In this document: positions 7,478-15,334 of the stretch, piece after piece | Position numbering within the stretch: position 1 is the first letter of the stretch | Layout: every line of letters starts with the position of its first letter | Source: JALYXV01 sp963791545 | Lineage (GTDB): Bacteria; Actinomycetota; Acidimicrobiia; Acidimicrobiales; Palsa-688 | Reading direction: 5' to 3' | Assembly (NCBI GenBank): GCA_963791545.1 | Contig: CAWBSR010000015.1 | Span: 1,044,897-1,108,896, forward strand | DNA: 64,000 nt | Made by a program: the position numbers and the translations under genes | The notes under the pieces: generated by a model | Databases searched by the model: none | Seen by the model: the letters and a program-made list of their open reading frames with translations, nothing else | What the model was told of the DNA's origin: nothing

Positions 7478-8814
7478 GGTGATGTCTTGCGGGGGGGATC
7501 CCCGATCTGGACGAGCCGGAGGGCCTCGAGGCTGAGCCAGGAATCTGGCGGCGCTCGTTTCGGTCCCCAGAAAGACGGAAACGGAATCTGAAAGCGGATC
7601 CTGGTCCGCTCGGTCAAGGCGTCGAGCATCGCGCGCGCCTGGTTCAGGTCCATGGGGGCGGCCCCTGCCCGGTCGACGAACAGGCGGCTTCCCGCCCGTG
7701 CTCCTGCCTGGCGGCGCTGTCGTACCAGGGTCGTCACCAGTCCACGCGCCCAGGGCGGGATGGCGTAGCGGTTGCCGTCGATGTCGAGGTGTCGTGGCCC
7801 GCATTGGCCGACTTTCGTACCCAGTACGGATTCGACGGCCGCTTCGCTGAGGAGCACCATCGCGCCCAGGGCGGTGGCGCGGGGGTCGGCGAGAGCCCGG
7901 AGACGGGCGGCCCGGGGCCGGTCGAGGTGTGCGAACGAGTCGCTCGGGTCGACGGCCGCCGACTCTTGGCCGGTCGCCGTGAGCAGCCACCCGTTTCGGA
8001 ACAGCTGAGCCTGTGCGGCCCGGAACCGCACGAGCGCCTCCCCGGCGTCGTGGCAATCGGCGGTGAGGCGCTGCAGGAAGGCATGGACGGCGGGCCGGCA
8101 GAGCGCGGTGCCTTCGGGCCAGGCCGCCAGCCACGTGGCGGCCTCACCCAAGCAGCGCAGGTAGGTGGCGTCGACCCGCTCGAACTGCTGAGGTGTCAAT
8201 GTCCAGCGACAGGCGGCCCGAAACACCAGGAAGCTGTCGGCAGGCAACATCGGGCTGGGCTCGGCTGCCGGCGGCGCGCTTGACCCGTCGGGCCATTGTC
8301 GGTTGAACTCCTCGAGCGCCATCCGTTTCCAAGTGGTGCCCGACAGCGCCGCCGTCTGGGCGGGCGTCGGCGCTCCGGTATGCACGACAAGCCACAGGCG
8401 CATACCGCGGGCGCCCGGTATCGACCTCAGGTCCTTCCAACGATCGGCGGGCAGCAGGTGGGCTCGCAGGACGAACAGGTCCCGGACCTGTTCCCCCACC
8501 ATCCACGTGCATGCCAATGGCCACGCCTTGGCACTCAGCCGCTCGAGGGTCAAGGTGTCGTGGTCTTTTCCGAGGGCGACAAGCATGTCCATGGCGAGCG
8601 ACCTTCGGCCGGTGAGTCCGGGCGTCGGATGGCACACCACGCGACCGGCGTCGAGCGACGCCAGTGCGGACACGGCCCGGTAACAGCGATCGCTGTCGGT
8701 GGGGTCCAGGACGATGCGGACTGTTGGTGTCAGGCCGCGTCCTTGCCGCCGCCGTGGAGTAGGAAGGCGTTTCGGGCGACGTCCTCGTCGAAGCCCCGGT
8801 CGCGCCGGGCGCAC
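7465..8814 (-). CDS. Unrecognised third protein of the transposition module
   Basis: Up to 449 residues; the true start is unclear. The open frame begins at a GTG 85 bases inside the ATPase gene. Recognisable protein starts only at about TPTVRIVLDPTDSD, where no ATG or GTG is available, so a rare start codon or a -1 shift from the ATPase frame is possible. The N-terminal 130 residues have beta strands such as QVRDLFVLRAHLLP and GMRLWLVVHTG. Residues about 290-400 resemble the layout of a tyrosine recombinase catalytic domain (LGAMVLLSEAAVESVLGTKV, then IDGNRYAIPPWARGLV, then GSRLFVDRAGAPM-like), but the catalytic Arg, HxxR and Tyr are not evident. Homologous sequence follows the decayed ATPase copy near 61 kb. 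The role is unknown; the TniQ-type position suggests a targeting factor. Confidence 0.65.
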   Translation of the reverse strand: MRPARPGLRRGRRPKRLPTPRRRQGRGLTPTVRIVLDPTDSDRCYRAVSALASLDAGRVVCHPTPGLTGRRSLAMDMLVALGKDHDTLTLERLSAKAWPLACTWMVGEQVRDLFVLRAHLLPADRWKDLRSIPGARGMRLWLVVHTGAPTPAQTAALSGTTWKRMALEEFNRQWPDGSSAPPAAEPSPMLPADSFLVFRAACRWTLTPQQFERVDATYLRCLGEAATWLAAWPEGTALCRPAVHAFLQRLTADCHDAGEALVRFRAAQAQLFRNGWLLTATGQESAAVDPSDSFAHLDRPRAARLRALADPRATALGAMVLLSEAAVESVLGTKVGQCGPRHLDIDGNRYAIPPWARGLVTTLVRQRRQAGARAGSRLFVDRAGAAPMDLNQARAMLDALTERTRIRFQIPFPSFWGPKRAPPDSWLSLEALRLVQIGDPPRKTSPWFD

Positions 8815-9476
8815 AACGACAGGGCGGTACGGGTGAAGGCAGCCCAGTTGCGGAAATTTCCATGAGCGAAGTGGTCATCGACGAACAGGATGAGTTGGTC
8901 GGAGGCGTCGGCGTAGAGGCGATGGAAGCGTCGCACCACGTCGAGCACTTGGGCCGAGGTCATGGGTGCGAAGCTGACCCGGCGGTAGATACGCGAGCGG
9001 AGCATCGGCTCTCGGGCCAACACGTCCCAGCATCCGTCGCCGCCGACGAGCAGCAGCCCGAACGTAGTGGCGGGATGGTCGTGGAGGTGGCGGAGGAACT
9101 CGATGCATTCCCGGTTGAGTCGTTGCGCCTCGTCGACTACCACCATCCGGCGACACGTCGACAGCTCCTCGATCAGGCGGCCGGTCAGGCTGAACCGGTC
9201 GCCCTTCGGGGCCGGTTCACCGGCCAGGCTCATCCACAGCTCGGCGGCCACCAGCCGCATGGTCGGTCGGCTGGGGAACGACGCCCAGCACACAACACCT
9301 TGTTGTCGGGCCGCCAAGGCGTCGTCAACCGCGAACGTCTTGCCCGAACCTGCCGGGCCGTGCACCGCCCCCATGGCGCAGGCGGCCCACACGTCGGCTG
9401 CCGCGTGACGGGTCAACAGCAGCTGCTCGGTGGCCACGGTGTTGGCGTCGCAGAGCCCGAGGAAATGGCGGCCCAT
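8730..9476 (-). CDS. TniB/MuB-type AAA+ ATPase
   Basis: A 248-residue ATPase. Walker A is VHGPAGSGKTFAVDDAL, Walker B is CRRMVVVDEAQRLNRECIEF, and the sensor region follows (LLLVGGDGCWDVLAREPMLR, then RIYRRVSFAPM). These are hallmarks of TniB/TnsC/MuB-like regulators that choose and mark target DNA and activate the DDE transposase. The ATG shares bases with the transposase stop (TGATG at 9474-9478), and this choice removes a 13-residue in-frame extension. The C-terminus overlaps the next gene. A decayed homologue lies at 61.6-62.1 kb. The family assignment is secure; the target preference is unknown. Confidence 0.85.
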   Translation of the reverse strand: MGRHFLGLCDANTVATEQLLLTRHAAADVWAACAMGAVHGPAGSGKTFAVDDALAARQQGVVCWASFPSRPTMRLVAAELWMSLAGEPAPKGDRFSLTGRLIEELSTCRRMVVVDEAQRLNRECIEFLRHLHDHPATTFGLLLVGGDGCWDVLAREPMLRSRIYRRVSFAPMTSAQVLDVVRRFHRLYADASDQLILFVDDHFAHGNFRNWAAFTRTALSLCARRDRGFDEDVARNAFLLHGGGKDAA

Positions 9477-11023
9477 CAGCGATGATCCTGACGTCGGGTG
9501 TCGTCCTCCCAGCACGGCTCGGCGTCATCGAGCAGGTTGGACCGGGCCAGGTGAGTCAGCTGGTCGTGCCCTGACCGCAGCTCGTCGTCGGCCGCCTGGT
9601 CGCGGGTCACGACCGCGGTTTCCTCGACCGGTCCCGGGGCGGTGATGGGCGCCAACCGGATCCGGGCCCGCCGGCTGGCCGCGGCCTGCCGGCGGGTTTG
9701 CTCGGCCTTGGCGGCCTGTCGGGCTGCGAGAGCCTTGGCCCGCTCGTCAGGTCCGAGCGTCCCTTGCGGTTTGGCCGTGGCCAACCACCGGTCGCCGGCG
9801 AACACCTCGATGCGGCGGGCATCGTGGGGCATGTAGCGGATCTGGACGACGTCGCCGACCCGGCCGTCGAGCTCGGACGCGAAGTAGGTGAGACCACCGA
9901 AATGGATCCCGTCCTTGGCGATTGTGCGCTCGGCGTCGGCTAGCAGCAGGAACCGCAAGTCCTCGTCCGCCACCACGGTGATCGGCGTGGCGTCGGACTC
10001 CCAGCGCTGCAGCGGGGTTTGGCCCCCGAGGGCGCTGTGGGGCCGAGCGGTGTTGTACTCCTCGACCCAGTCCGCGAACCGGCCAACGAAGGCGTCAAGA
10101 GTCATGGGCCCATTCGACGGGCCGTACAGGCGGCCGTCGGCGGCCCGAGGGCCGTCAACCCAATAGGGCAGCTGGGCCAGCAGTTGCTGGGCCACGGTCC
10201 GGTTGACCCGCTCAACTTTCCCCTTCAAATAGGGCCGGTAGGCGGGTGTGGGCTGCACTGCGATACCGACCGACGCGGCCGCCCGGGTGATCGATTTGGC
10301 GGCGAACTCCAGGCCCCGGTCGGGGCGGATCACGGCCGGCACGCCCCCGTAGGGGCCGCGGGCTTCGTCGACGGCGATCCCGGCCCGCAACCCAGCCAGC
10401 ACATGCGCCGACGAGGGATACGTCGAGATCGCCCAGCCCATGATCAGGCGGCAGTAGGCGTCAACGAACAGCGTGACCCAGGGCTTGGACGGCCTCTGCG
10501 CCCGGGGAGCGATCACCCACACCCCGAGCTCCTTGTGGTCAGCCTCCCACAGGGCGTTGCGCTGCGTCGGCTGCCAGCGCAGATAGACGGTGTGACGGCG
10601 CCGTCCCTCCTCGCCGTCGACCACCGCCGCCCGCTCGCCGGCCGACAGCTCGCGACGAAACGCGCTCTGCAACGTTCGCAGCGCCGGGCGCTCCTGGCCG
10701 GCGGCCCGCCGGACCCGCCACACCTCGGCCACGTTTCCCCGGTGATCCCAGTACAGGTCCCAGTCCTGCGGGGTCAGCTGGTAGTGGGCCCATCGCCCAT
10801 GTGGCGGCCCGGCTTGCAGCCAGCGCCACACGCTGCGCTCCGACACTCCCAAACCCTGCGCCGCCAAGCGGACCATCTCGACGCTGAGTCGGCCGTCGTC
10901 GCGCAGCCGGCCCAGTCGGGCGGCCAGGTTGGCCCGCTCCTCCCACCCGGCCCGCCGGCCGCCGCTCTGATCGCCCGGAGGATCTCCGCCCGCCGGTACA
11001 GTCGACTGGGAGTTCTCGCTCAC
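9476..11023 (-). CDS. Mu/TniA-type DDE transposase
   Basis: A 515-residue integrase-fold transposase. An N-terminal helix-turn-helix (VRLAAQGLGVSERSVWRWLQ) is followed by the rve core with the catalytic triad: Asp in NALWEADHKELGVWV, Asp in AVIRPDRGLEFAAK, Glu in YLKGKVERVNRTVAQ. A Mu-type C-terminal beta-barrel comes next (DGIHFGGLTYFASELDGRVG, then RIEVFAGDRWLATA). The tail from about residue 425 is charged and probably contacts the ATPase. It starts at GTG with AAGGAG about ten bases upstream. The first gene of a tightly overlapping four-gene operon, it is read away from an HxlR-type gene. No TnsA-like endonuclease is seen, so replicative or co-integrate transposition is likely. That follows from the family, not from the sequence itself. 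Confidence 0.9.
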   Translation of the reverse strand: MSENSQSTVPAGGDPPGDQSGGRRAGWEERANLAARLGRLRDDGRLSVEMVRLAAQGLGVSERSVWRWLQAGPPHGRWAHYQLTPQDWDLYWDHRGNVAEVWRVRRAAGQERPALRTLQSAFRRELSAGERAAVVDGEEGRRRHTVYLRWQPTQRNALWEADHKELGVWVIAPRAQRPSKPWVTLFVDAYCRLIMGWAISTYPSSAHVLAGLRAGIAVDEARGPYGGVPAVIRPDRGLEFAAKSITRAAASVGIAVQPTPAYRPYLKGKVERVNRTVAQQLLAQLPYWVDGPRAADGRLYGPSNGPMTLDAFVGRFADWVEEYNTARPHSALGGQTPLQRWESDATPITVVADEDLRFLLLADAERTIAKDGIHFGGLTYFASELDGRVGDVVQIRYMPHDARRIEVFAGDRWLATAKPQGTLGPDERAKALAARQAAKAEQTRRQAAASRRARIRLAPITAPGPVEETAVVTRDQAADDELRSGHDQLTHLARSNLLDDAEPCWEDDTRRQDHR

Positions 11024-11077
11024 CAGGATCGAACTCCTTAGTAGGGAAGTTTTCCTGACCTGGAAAGGATACCGATC
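11024..11077. promoter_or_regulatory. Divergent promoter region with short palindrome
   Basis: The 54 bases between the transposase and HxlR-type starts must hold both promoters. They contain the palindrome GGAAGTTTTCC (11045-11055) and a nearby CCTGACCTGGAAAGG. An operator for the HxlR-type protein here would control the transposition operon as well. Confidence 0.4.
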
Positions 11078-11425
11078 TTGAGGCGCAGCGCAAGCGGCCT
11101 AAGCGAGGCGGAGCTTCGGGTGTCGGTCGCCCGGGAGTTCGAGTTGCTGGCCAAGCGTTGGACGCCCCAGCTGCTGGTCGCCCTGCTGGCCGGCCCGGCC
11201 CGCTACAGCGAGCTGGCCCGCACCGTGGAGGGCGTTTCCAAGCCGGTGCTGACCGAGCGCCTGCGAGAGCTCGCCGACGCCGGGTTGGTGGCCCGGGAAG
11301 TGGATGTCGGCCCGCCCATCACGTCGACGTACCGCTTGACCGCCGACGGCGAGACCTTGCGGCCGGCTCTGGAGCAGCTGTGGGACTGGGCGGAGCAGCG
11401 CTGGCGGGCTCGCTCCGCGTCCTGA
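11078..11425 (+). CDS. HxlR-family winged-helix regulator
   Basis: A 115-residue protein matching the HxlR family from end to end: an early ELLAKRWTPQLLVALLAGPA (usual 'GKWT..IL..L..GP'), RYSELARTVEGVSKPVLTER (recognition helix region), LRELADAGLVAREVDVGPP, and a wing TSTYRLTADGETLRPAL. The start is TTG at 11078, placed by the family N-terminus. It is transcribed away from the transposase operon, with only 54 bases between them. It therefore probably controls its own expression and that of the transposase. HxlR proteins normally sense reactive or aromatic compounds. Its 3' end overlaps the coiled-coil gene on the other strand by about 107 bases. Confidence 0.85.
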   Translation: MRRSASGLSEAELRVSVAREFELLAKRWTPQLLVALLAGPARYSELARTVEGVSKPVLTERLRELADAGLVAREVDVGPPITSTYRLTADGETLRPALEQLWDWAEQRWRARSAS

Positions 11426-12416
11426 CCGGCCTCGGCGTCGCAGACGCCTTGGTGGACGGTCGTGGCTTGGGCGCGGCCGCGATCAGGGTCGTCACCTGGT
11501 CGACCAGTTGTGCCAGCGCGGCATCGTGTCGGGCTCGCTCGGCTCGAAGCTCGGCCCGGGCGTCATCCAACGCCTTGTCGGCCGCGTCGGCGCGGGCCGT
11601 CGCCGCCTCCGCCGACCCGGTCGCCTGGGACACATCTACCCGCAGCCGAGCGGTCTCGACGCCGATGTCGCGGACCCGATCGGCGGCCGTACGTGCTGCC
11701 TGGGCGGCGGCAGCGGCCCGTCGATCGGCCTGCTCCGCCCGGGCTTCGGCTGCTGCCGCCGCCGTGCGGGCCCGTTCCAGTTCCTCACTGAGGTGCCGTT
11801 GATCGGCCTCGTGCGCGGCCGCCGCCCGCGCGGCCGACGTCTCGCGCTCGTCAAGTTCCCGCTGGTGGGCGGCGATCGCGGCGTCGAGTGCATCCGTGGC
11901 CGAAACCGCCGTCTCCCGGGCTCGGATGGTCGCGGCCCGGGCGTCCTCGAGCTGGGCCTCCAGGTCTTCGCGTTGCTCTCCCCAGCCGGCCCGCTCGAGG
12001 GCCAGGGCGTCCCTGGCCCTCGATGCGTCTTCGGCGGCCGTCGCGGCGGTCTGCTGCGCCGCCAGGATCTCGGCTGTCGCCTCGGCCCGGATCCGGGCCG
12101 TGTCCGACGCCTGACGGGCCGAGTCGATCGAACGCAGCGTCGCCTCGTGGCGGCGGAGATCGTCGAGCACACAGCCCAGGCGATCGAGTGTGGCACCGAC
12201 CGCGTCGGCGGGGGCCGGCTCGGGGGTCTCGGCCAGGCGGCGCCGGCGGGCCTCGGCCCGGTGGGCGTTGGAGCAGTACAGACGGCGCCGCCCCCCTCCC
12301 GGCGGCTGGACGACGGGCTCCCCGCAGCCCGCCAGGGCGCACACGACCGGGGCGCCGGTCCCCGACTCAAGTTCCGTAACGTTCGCATCATAGCGATACG
12401 GTACGTTCGACCGCAC
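11319..12416 (-). CDS. Zinc-ribbon plus long coiled-coil protein (KfrA-like)
   Basis: A 365-residue protein. Residues about 23-60 carry a small zinc-ribbon pattern, VVCALAGCGEPVV followed by RRLYCSNAHRAEARRRR; this CxxxxC...C(x)3H layout is widespread in actinobacterial DNA-associated proteins. Residues about 75-305 are almost entirely alanine/arginine/glutamate-rich heptads (for instance ELERARTAAAAAEARAEQA) and should form a very long coiled coil. The tail is basic and proline-rich. KfrA-type plasmid proteins combine a small DNA-binding head with such a coiled coil, so a DNA-organising role is plausible. The gene is convergent with the HxlR gene and overlaps its 3' end. Its start region contains repeated CGTTCG/CGAACG half-sites that could be an autoregulatory site. 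Confidence 0.7.
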   Translation of the reverse strand: MRSNVPYRYDANVTELESGTGAPVVCALAGCGEPVVQPPGGGRRRLYCSNAHRAEARRRRLAETPEPAPADAVGATLDRLGCVLDDLRRHEATLRSIDSARQASDTARIRAEATAEILAAQQTAATAAEDASRARDALALERAGWGEQREDLEAQLEDARAATIRARETAVSATDALDAAIAAHQRELDERETSAARAAAAHEADQRHLSEELERARTAAAAAEARAEQADRRAAAAAQAARTAADRVRDIGVETARLRVDVSQATGSAEAATARADAADKALDDARAELRAERARHDAALAQLVDQVTTLIAAAPKPRPSTKASATPRPVRTRSEPASAAPPSPTAAPEPAARSRRRRSSGTST

Positions 12417-12460
12417 TCCCCCGCCGCCAAATCTGACTTGGAGAAGTAGCCTTCCCGCAA
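12401..12460 (+). repeat. Segment shared with 62145-62200 (probable element end)
   Basis: Here the sequence reads TTCGACCGCACTCCCCC, then CAAATCTGACTTGGAGAAGT and CTTCCCG. At 62145-62200 the order is TTCGACGGCACTCCCCC, CAAATCTGACCTGTAGAAGT, CTTCCCG, with the same spacing. Both copies lie beside TniB-module genes. The segment also includes the start of the coiled-coil gene and the promoter region of recombinase B. Confidence 0.6.
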
Positions 12461-12461
12461 G

Positions 12462-12475
12462 TAGACTACTATTTC
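12462..12475 (+). promoter_or_regulatory. Possible -10 element of recombinase B
   Basis: TAGACT (12462-12467) and TACTAT (12467-12472) lie immediately before the ATG, and no ribosome binding site is present. This fits a leaderless actinobacterial mRNA, but the evidence is only positional. Confidence 0.3.
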
Positions 12476-13546
12476 ATGGTCGGGGAGGGGCGTTCGGACG
12501 GCGCCGGTGCGACACCGGCGGTGCTGGTCGACGTGGCGCCAGTCAAGCCGATCCCGGTCCCGACCCGGAGGACCCTCGACGGTGCCGTGGTCGCCGACTG
12601 GGGCCAGGTCCCGGCCCGGGTCTACGTGGCCGGCCTTTCCGGCGACGGCCGACGGACCATGACCGCCTGCCTGGCCGCCATCGCCGCCTGGGTCTCCGGT
12701 GGCGCCGCCGACATCGACACCCTGCCATGGGCCGCCTTGCGCTTCACCCACACCACCGCCATCCGTGCCGCCCTGGCCCGGGCGGTCACCGACGGCCGCT
12801 ACGCCCCGGCCACCGCCAACAAGCACATCGCCGCCCTCCGAGGCGCCCTCAAAGCCGCTTGGCGGCTCGGCACCCTGGCCACCGACGACTACCTACGCGC
12901 CGTCGACCTCAGACCGGTCCCCGGCAGCCGGCTCCCCGCCGGCCGCAACGTCGAACACCACGAGCTCGCCGCCCTGCTCGCCGTCTGCGCCGCCGACCCA
13001 CGACCGGCCGGCGCCCGCGACGCCGCCATCATCGCCCTCGCCTACCTCTCCGGCGGCCGCCGAGCCGAACTCGCCGGGTTGCACCTCGCCGACCTCGACC
13101 TCGACCCACCCGCCATCCGGGTCGTCGGCAAAGGCGGCAAGCAACGCCTGGTGCCCCTCTCCCCCACCGTCGCCCCGGTTATCGAGCGCTGGCTGGCCAT
13201 ACGAGGCGCCGAGCCGGGACCGTTGTTCTGTCCCATCGACCGGGGCGACAACGTCCAGCTCGACCGCACCCTCAGTGGCGAAGCCATCCGCCAGGTCCTC
13301 GGCCGGCGCAGCCTGGCCGCCGGGGTCAAAGCCCTCTCGCCGCACGATCTGCGCCGCAGCTATGCCGGAGATCTGCTTGATGCCGGAGCCGATCTTCCCG
13401 CCGTCCAACAACTCATGGGCCACGCCTCTCCCGCCACCACGTCCCGCTACGACCGCCGCGGGGACAAGGCCCGTCGCACCGCCGCCGAACGGTTGCATCT
13501 CGAGACTCCGACGGCCGGCACCGACGATGACGGCTCATCCGGATGA
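12476..13546 (+). CDS. Tyrosine recombinase, copy B (intact)
   Basis: A 356-residue site-specific recombinase. The core-binding domain covers about residues 30-155 (LAAIAAWVSGGAADIDTLPW, then TANKHIAALRGALKAAWRLG). The catalytic domain has all conserved residues: Arg in LSGGRRAELAGLHLADLDL, Lys in VGKGGKQRLVPLSP, HxxR in LSPHDLRRSYAGDLLDAG, His in QLMGHASPATTS, and Tyr in TSRYDRRGDKARR. It is the only complete one of three large copies. Copy A (4333-5350) is inverted relative to it and lies on the far side of the transposition operon. Copy C (40522-41084) is a truncated direct copy. It probably cuts at sites near its own 3' flank or at the element ends. Whether it moves the transposition module or only itself cannot be told from one sequence. 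Confidence 0.85.
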   Translation: MVGEGRSDGAGATPAVLVDVAPVKPIPVPTRRTLDGAVVADWGQVPARVYVAGLSGDGRRTMTACLAAIAAWVSGGAADIDTLPWAALRFTHTTAIRAALARAVTDGRYAPATANKHIAALRGALKAAWRLGTLATDDYLRAVDLRPVPGSRLPAGRNVEHHELAALLAVCAADPRPAGARDAAIIALAYLSGGRRAELAGLHLADLDLDPPAIRVVGKGGKQRLVPLSPTVAPVIERWLAIRGAEPGPLFCPIDRGDNVQLDRTLSGEAIRQVLGRRSLAAGVKALSPHDLRRSYAGDLLDAGADLPAVQQLMGHASPATTSRYDRRGDKARRTAAERLHLETPTAGTDDDGSSG

Positions 13547-13650
13547 CCGAACCCTCGCCCGCTCAACGCATGGCGGTAGACATAACGACGCCCCCGACCG
13601 GCCCCCGGGACGGATGCAGAACGCCGAATATTTGCGGCGGTCGCTTGGAA
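13547..13650 (+). repeat. Conserved 3' flank of recombinase copy B
   Basis: Resembles the flanks of copies A and C: GACCGAACCCTCGC follows the stop, and GGATGCAGAACGCCGA lies about 70 bases further on. The inner hairpin arms are less well kept here than at copy C. Confidence 0.45.
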
Positions 13651-13689
13651 GGTGGGTAGAGATTGCCGCGCCGTTATGTGCGCCCATGT

Positions 13690-13912
13690 TGAAGGCGAAT
13701 GGGTGCAGAGCGCAGCGGGGCCAGCATCGATAGTTGTCGAAGTTTTCGGTGGCATGACGGACCCGACACACCTCTTCGATCAGCAAGTTGACGGCTTTCG
13801 TTGGGCCCGTGGTCGCGCCGGCGGAGCGGTTGTCCCGGATCTCGCATTCCCCGGAGGTCAGCGTGTGTATCAAGGTGTCGAGCCTCAAGGCGCTGCCCAC
13901 AGACGTGCTCAC
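13690..13912 (-). pseudogene. ISL3-family transposase, C-terminal remnant
   Basis: About 75 residues. The block GATTGPTKAVNLLIEEVCR followed by RHATENFDNYRCW is the characteristic end of ISL3-type transposases, which normally read 'NGPTEAxNxLIKxxKRxGxGFRNFxNYRxR'. Several normally fixed positions are changed, the rest of the transposase is absent, and no terminal repeats are evident. It is a fossil fragment lying between recombinase copy B and the methyltransferase gene. Confidence 0.65.
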
Positions 13913-13965
13913 CTGCTGGCGGCTTAGCTGACGAGCATCACCTACTCAAGAATGGTCGATCCCAT

Positions 13966-14808
13966 TTAGCTGGCGGCGGTGATGACCAGGAACCCGACCG
14001 GTAGGGCGATAGCACCGTCGACCTCCAGGTACGGAGCGACCAGATCGTCGAATCCTCGACGTGCCGCCTCCTTCACGGATTCGGGTTGCGCCGCGAACAG
14101 TGGACCCGTTCTGATAGCGGCGGCCAGCCACCCATCCCACAGCGCCTGGGGGCTGAGGTAACGCTGGAGGAACGAGACCGGTTCGACCGACTCCAGCCGA
14201 AGCCCCGCCGCTGCCAGGAGTGGTTCCAGTTCGTCTGCGCTGTCGTAATCCGGCGCGTTTGGCGGGGTCGGAAGGTCATCGGGTGCGACGGCACCGGCGG
14301 CAGAAATGGCTTCGGGGATCAAGGACAGCGCGGAGCGATTCTCGTCCCAGACGGTCAGCGACAGCCTCCCCGCCGGGCTGAGCACTCGTGCGAACTCGGC
14401 GACGCCGCGCGCCGGGCTGATGAGGTGGTGAACGCCGAGGTTGCACACTACGGCGTCAAAGGCGTTGTCGGCGTAGCGCATGTCCTGGCAGTCGCCGACC
14501 TGGAACCGGGCAGCCGGGTAACACCTGGTGGCGAGCGTGACCATGCCCTGGGAGATGTCGATGCCTTCAACCTCGGCTCCGCGCTCCAGTGCCCGTCCGG
14601 CCAGGTACCCGGGACCACAGCAGGCGTCGAGAACCCGGCTACCACGTCCGGCGCCGACGGCGTCAAGGAGGGAGTCGGCCAACCTCGCACAGATCGGACC
14701 GAAGAACCGGTGGTAGGGATCGACGTGCGAGTCCCATCCAGCGCGTTCGAAGTCTTGCCACGAAGGCGGGGGAGTCGCCACGGGCCATTGTGGCACTTCG
14801 GGCAACAT
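13966..14808 (-). CDS. Class I SAM-dependent methyltransferase
   Basis: A 280-residue methyltransferase of the UbiE/Methyltransf_11 type. Motif I is RVLDACCGPGYLAGRALERG, the acidic end of strand 2 is EVEGIDISQGMVTLA, and motif IV/post I is DNAFDAVVCNLGVHHL, with RVLSPAGRLSLTVWDENR following. The ATG at 14808 is preferred because the sequence upstream has no family character. The substrate is unknown. The C-terminal 90 residues, with an SFLQRYLSPQALWDG segment, resemble members acting on small metabolites in LuxR-linked actinobacterial clusters. It sits upstream of, and convergent with, nothing obvious. The next genes on the same strand (14948-15954) are about 140 bases away. Confidence 0.85.
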   Translation of the reverse strand: MLPEVPQWPVATPPPSWQDFERAGWDSHVDPYHRFFGPICARLADSLLDAVGAGRGSRVLDACCGPGYLAGRALERGAEVEGIDISQGMVTLATRCYPAARFQVGDCQDMRYADNAFDAVVCNLGVHHLISPARGVAEFARVLSPAGRLSLTVWDENRSALSLIPEAISAAGAVAPDDLPTPPNAPDYDSADELEPLLAAAGLRLESVEPVSFLQRYLSPQALWDGWLAAAIRTGPLFAAQPESVKEAARRGFDDLVAPYLEVDGAIALPVGFLVITAAS

Positions 14809-14947
14809 TTGACGGCCCGGGGTGCTCGCCGAGATCCTCACCGCTGGCCACGCGGACCGGTCGGGCGCGGGAGCCGGGCAAGGATATGAATCCCACAACC
14901 CGCAGAACGGCCAGCCTCCTTGTAGGACCGCCGTCCAAATCGCATGC

Positions 14948-15334
14948 TCAGCCGGGCAGTTCCCCGCCGACGTGGGCGAAGGTCTTATTCACGATCTTCC
15001 AGATGCCGCCGATTCGCGCCAGGGAGAAAAAGTCGATGAACGACACTGTGCCCCAATATCCGTCTTCGGCGACTACCGCGACCGCGGCGTCTCCCGCTTG
15101 CGTCACCGACGTGACGCGGCCCTGGTAGTTCCCGGTGTCGCCGGGCATCTGAGCGGCCATGTCGAAGAACTCGGCGATCGGCATGTCGTAGCGGGTGCCT
15201 CCCGCCTCGCCGAACATTCGGGAGTCCGAGTGGAACGCTTCCTTCAGCTTTCCTACGTCGCCCTCGGAGGCTCCGTCGATGTAAAGCTGAATGACCCGAA
15301 CGATCTCGTCGTACTCGGTAGTTGCGTTCGTCAT
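14948..15334 (-). CDS. NTF2-like / lumazine-binding-type small enzyme
   Basis: A 128-residue protein with the NTF2-like fold signature of the putative lumazine-binding group: TTEYDEIVRVIQLYIDGASE at the start, KLKEAFHSDSRMFG in the middle, and a C-terminal sheet (SFIDFFSLARIGGIWKIVNK). Members hold small molecules in a cone-shaped pocket and are often isomerases or cyclases; many have no known activity. The ATG at 15334 overlaps the stop of the upstream secreted protein (ATGA), so the two are translationally coupled. I choose this start over one five codons earlier because of that overlap. Confidence 0.75.
   Translation of the reverse strand: MTNATTEYDEIVRVIQLYIDGASEGDVGKLKEAFHSDSRMFGEAGGTRYDMPIAEFFDMAAQMPGDTGNYQGRVTSVTQAGDAAVAVVAEDGYWGTVSFIDFFSLARIGGIWKIVNKTFAHVGGELPG

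Noticed and set aside
8730..8814. Programmed -1 frameshift joining ATPase and third protein
   Set aside because: No classic slippery heptamer is seen in the overlap. Kept only as one option for the unusual start.
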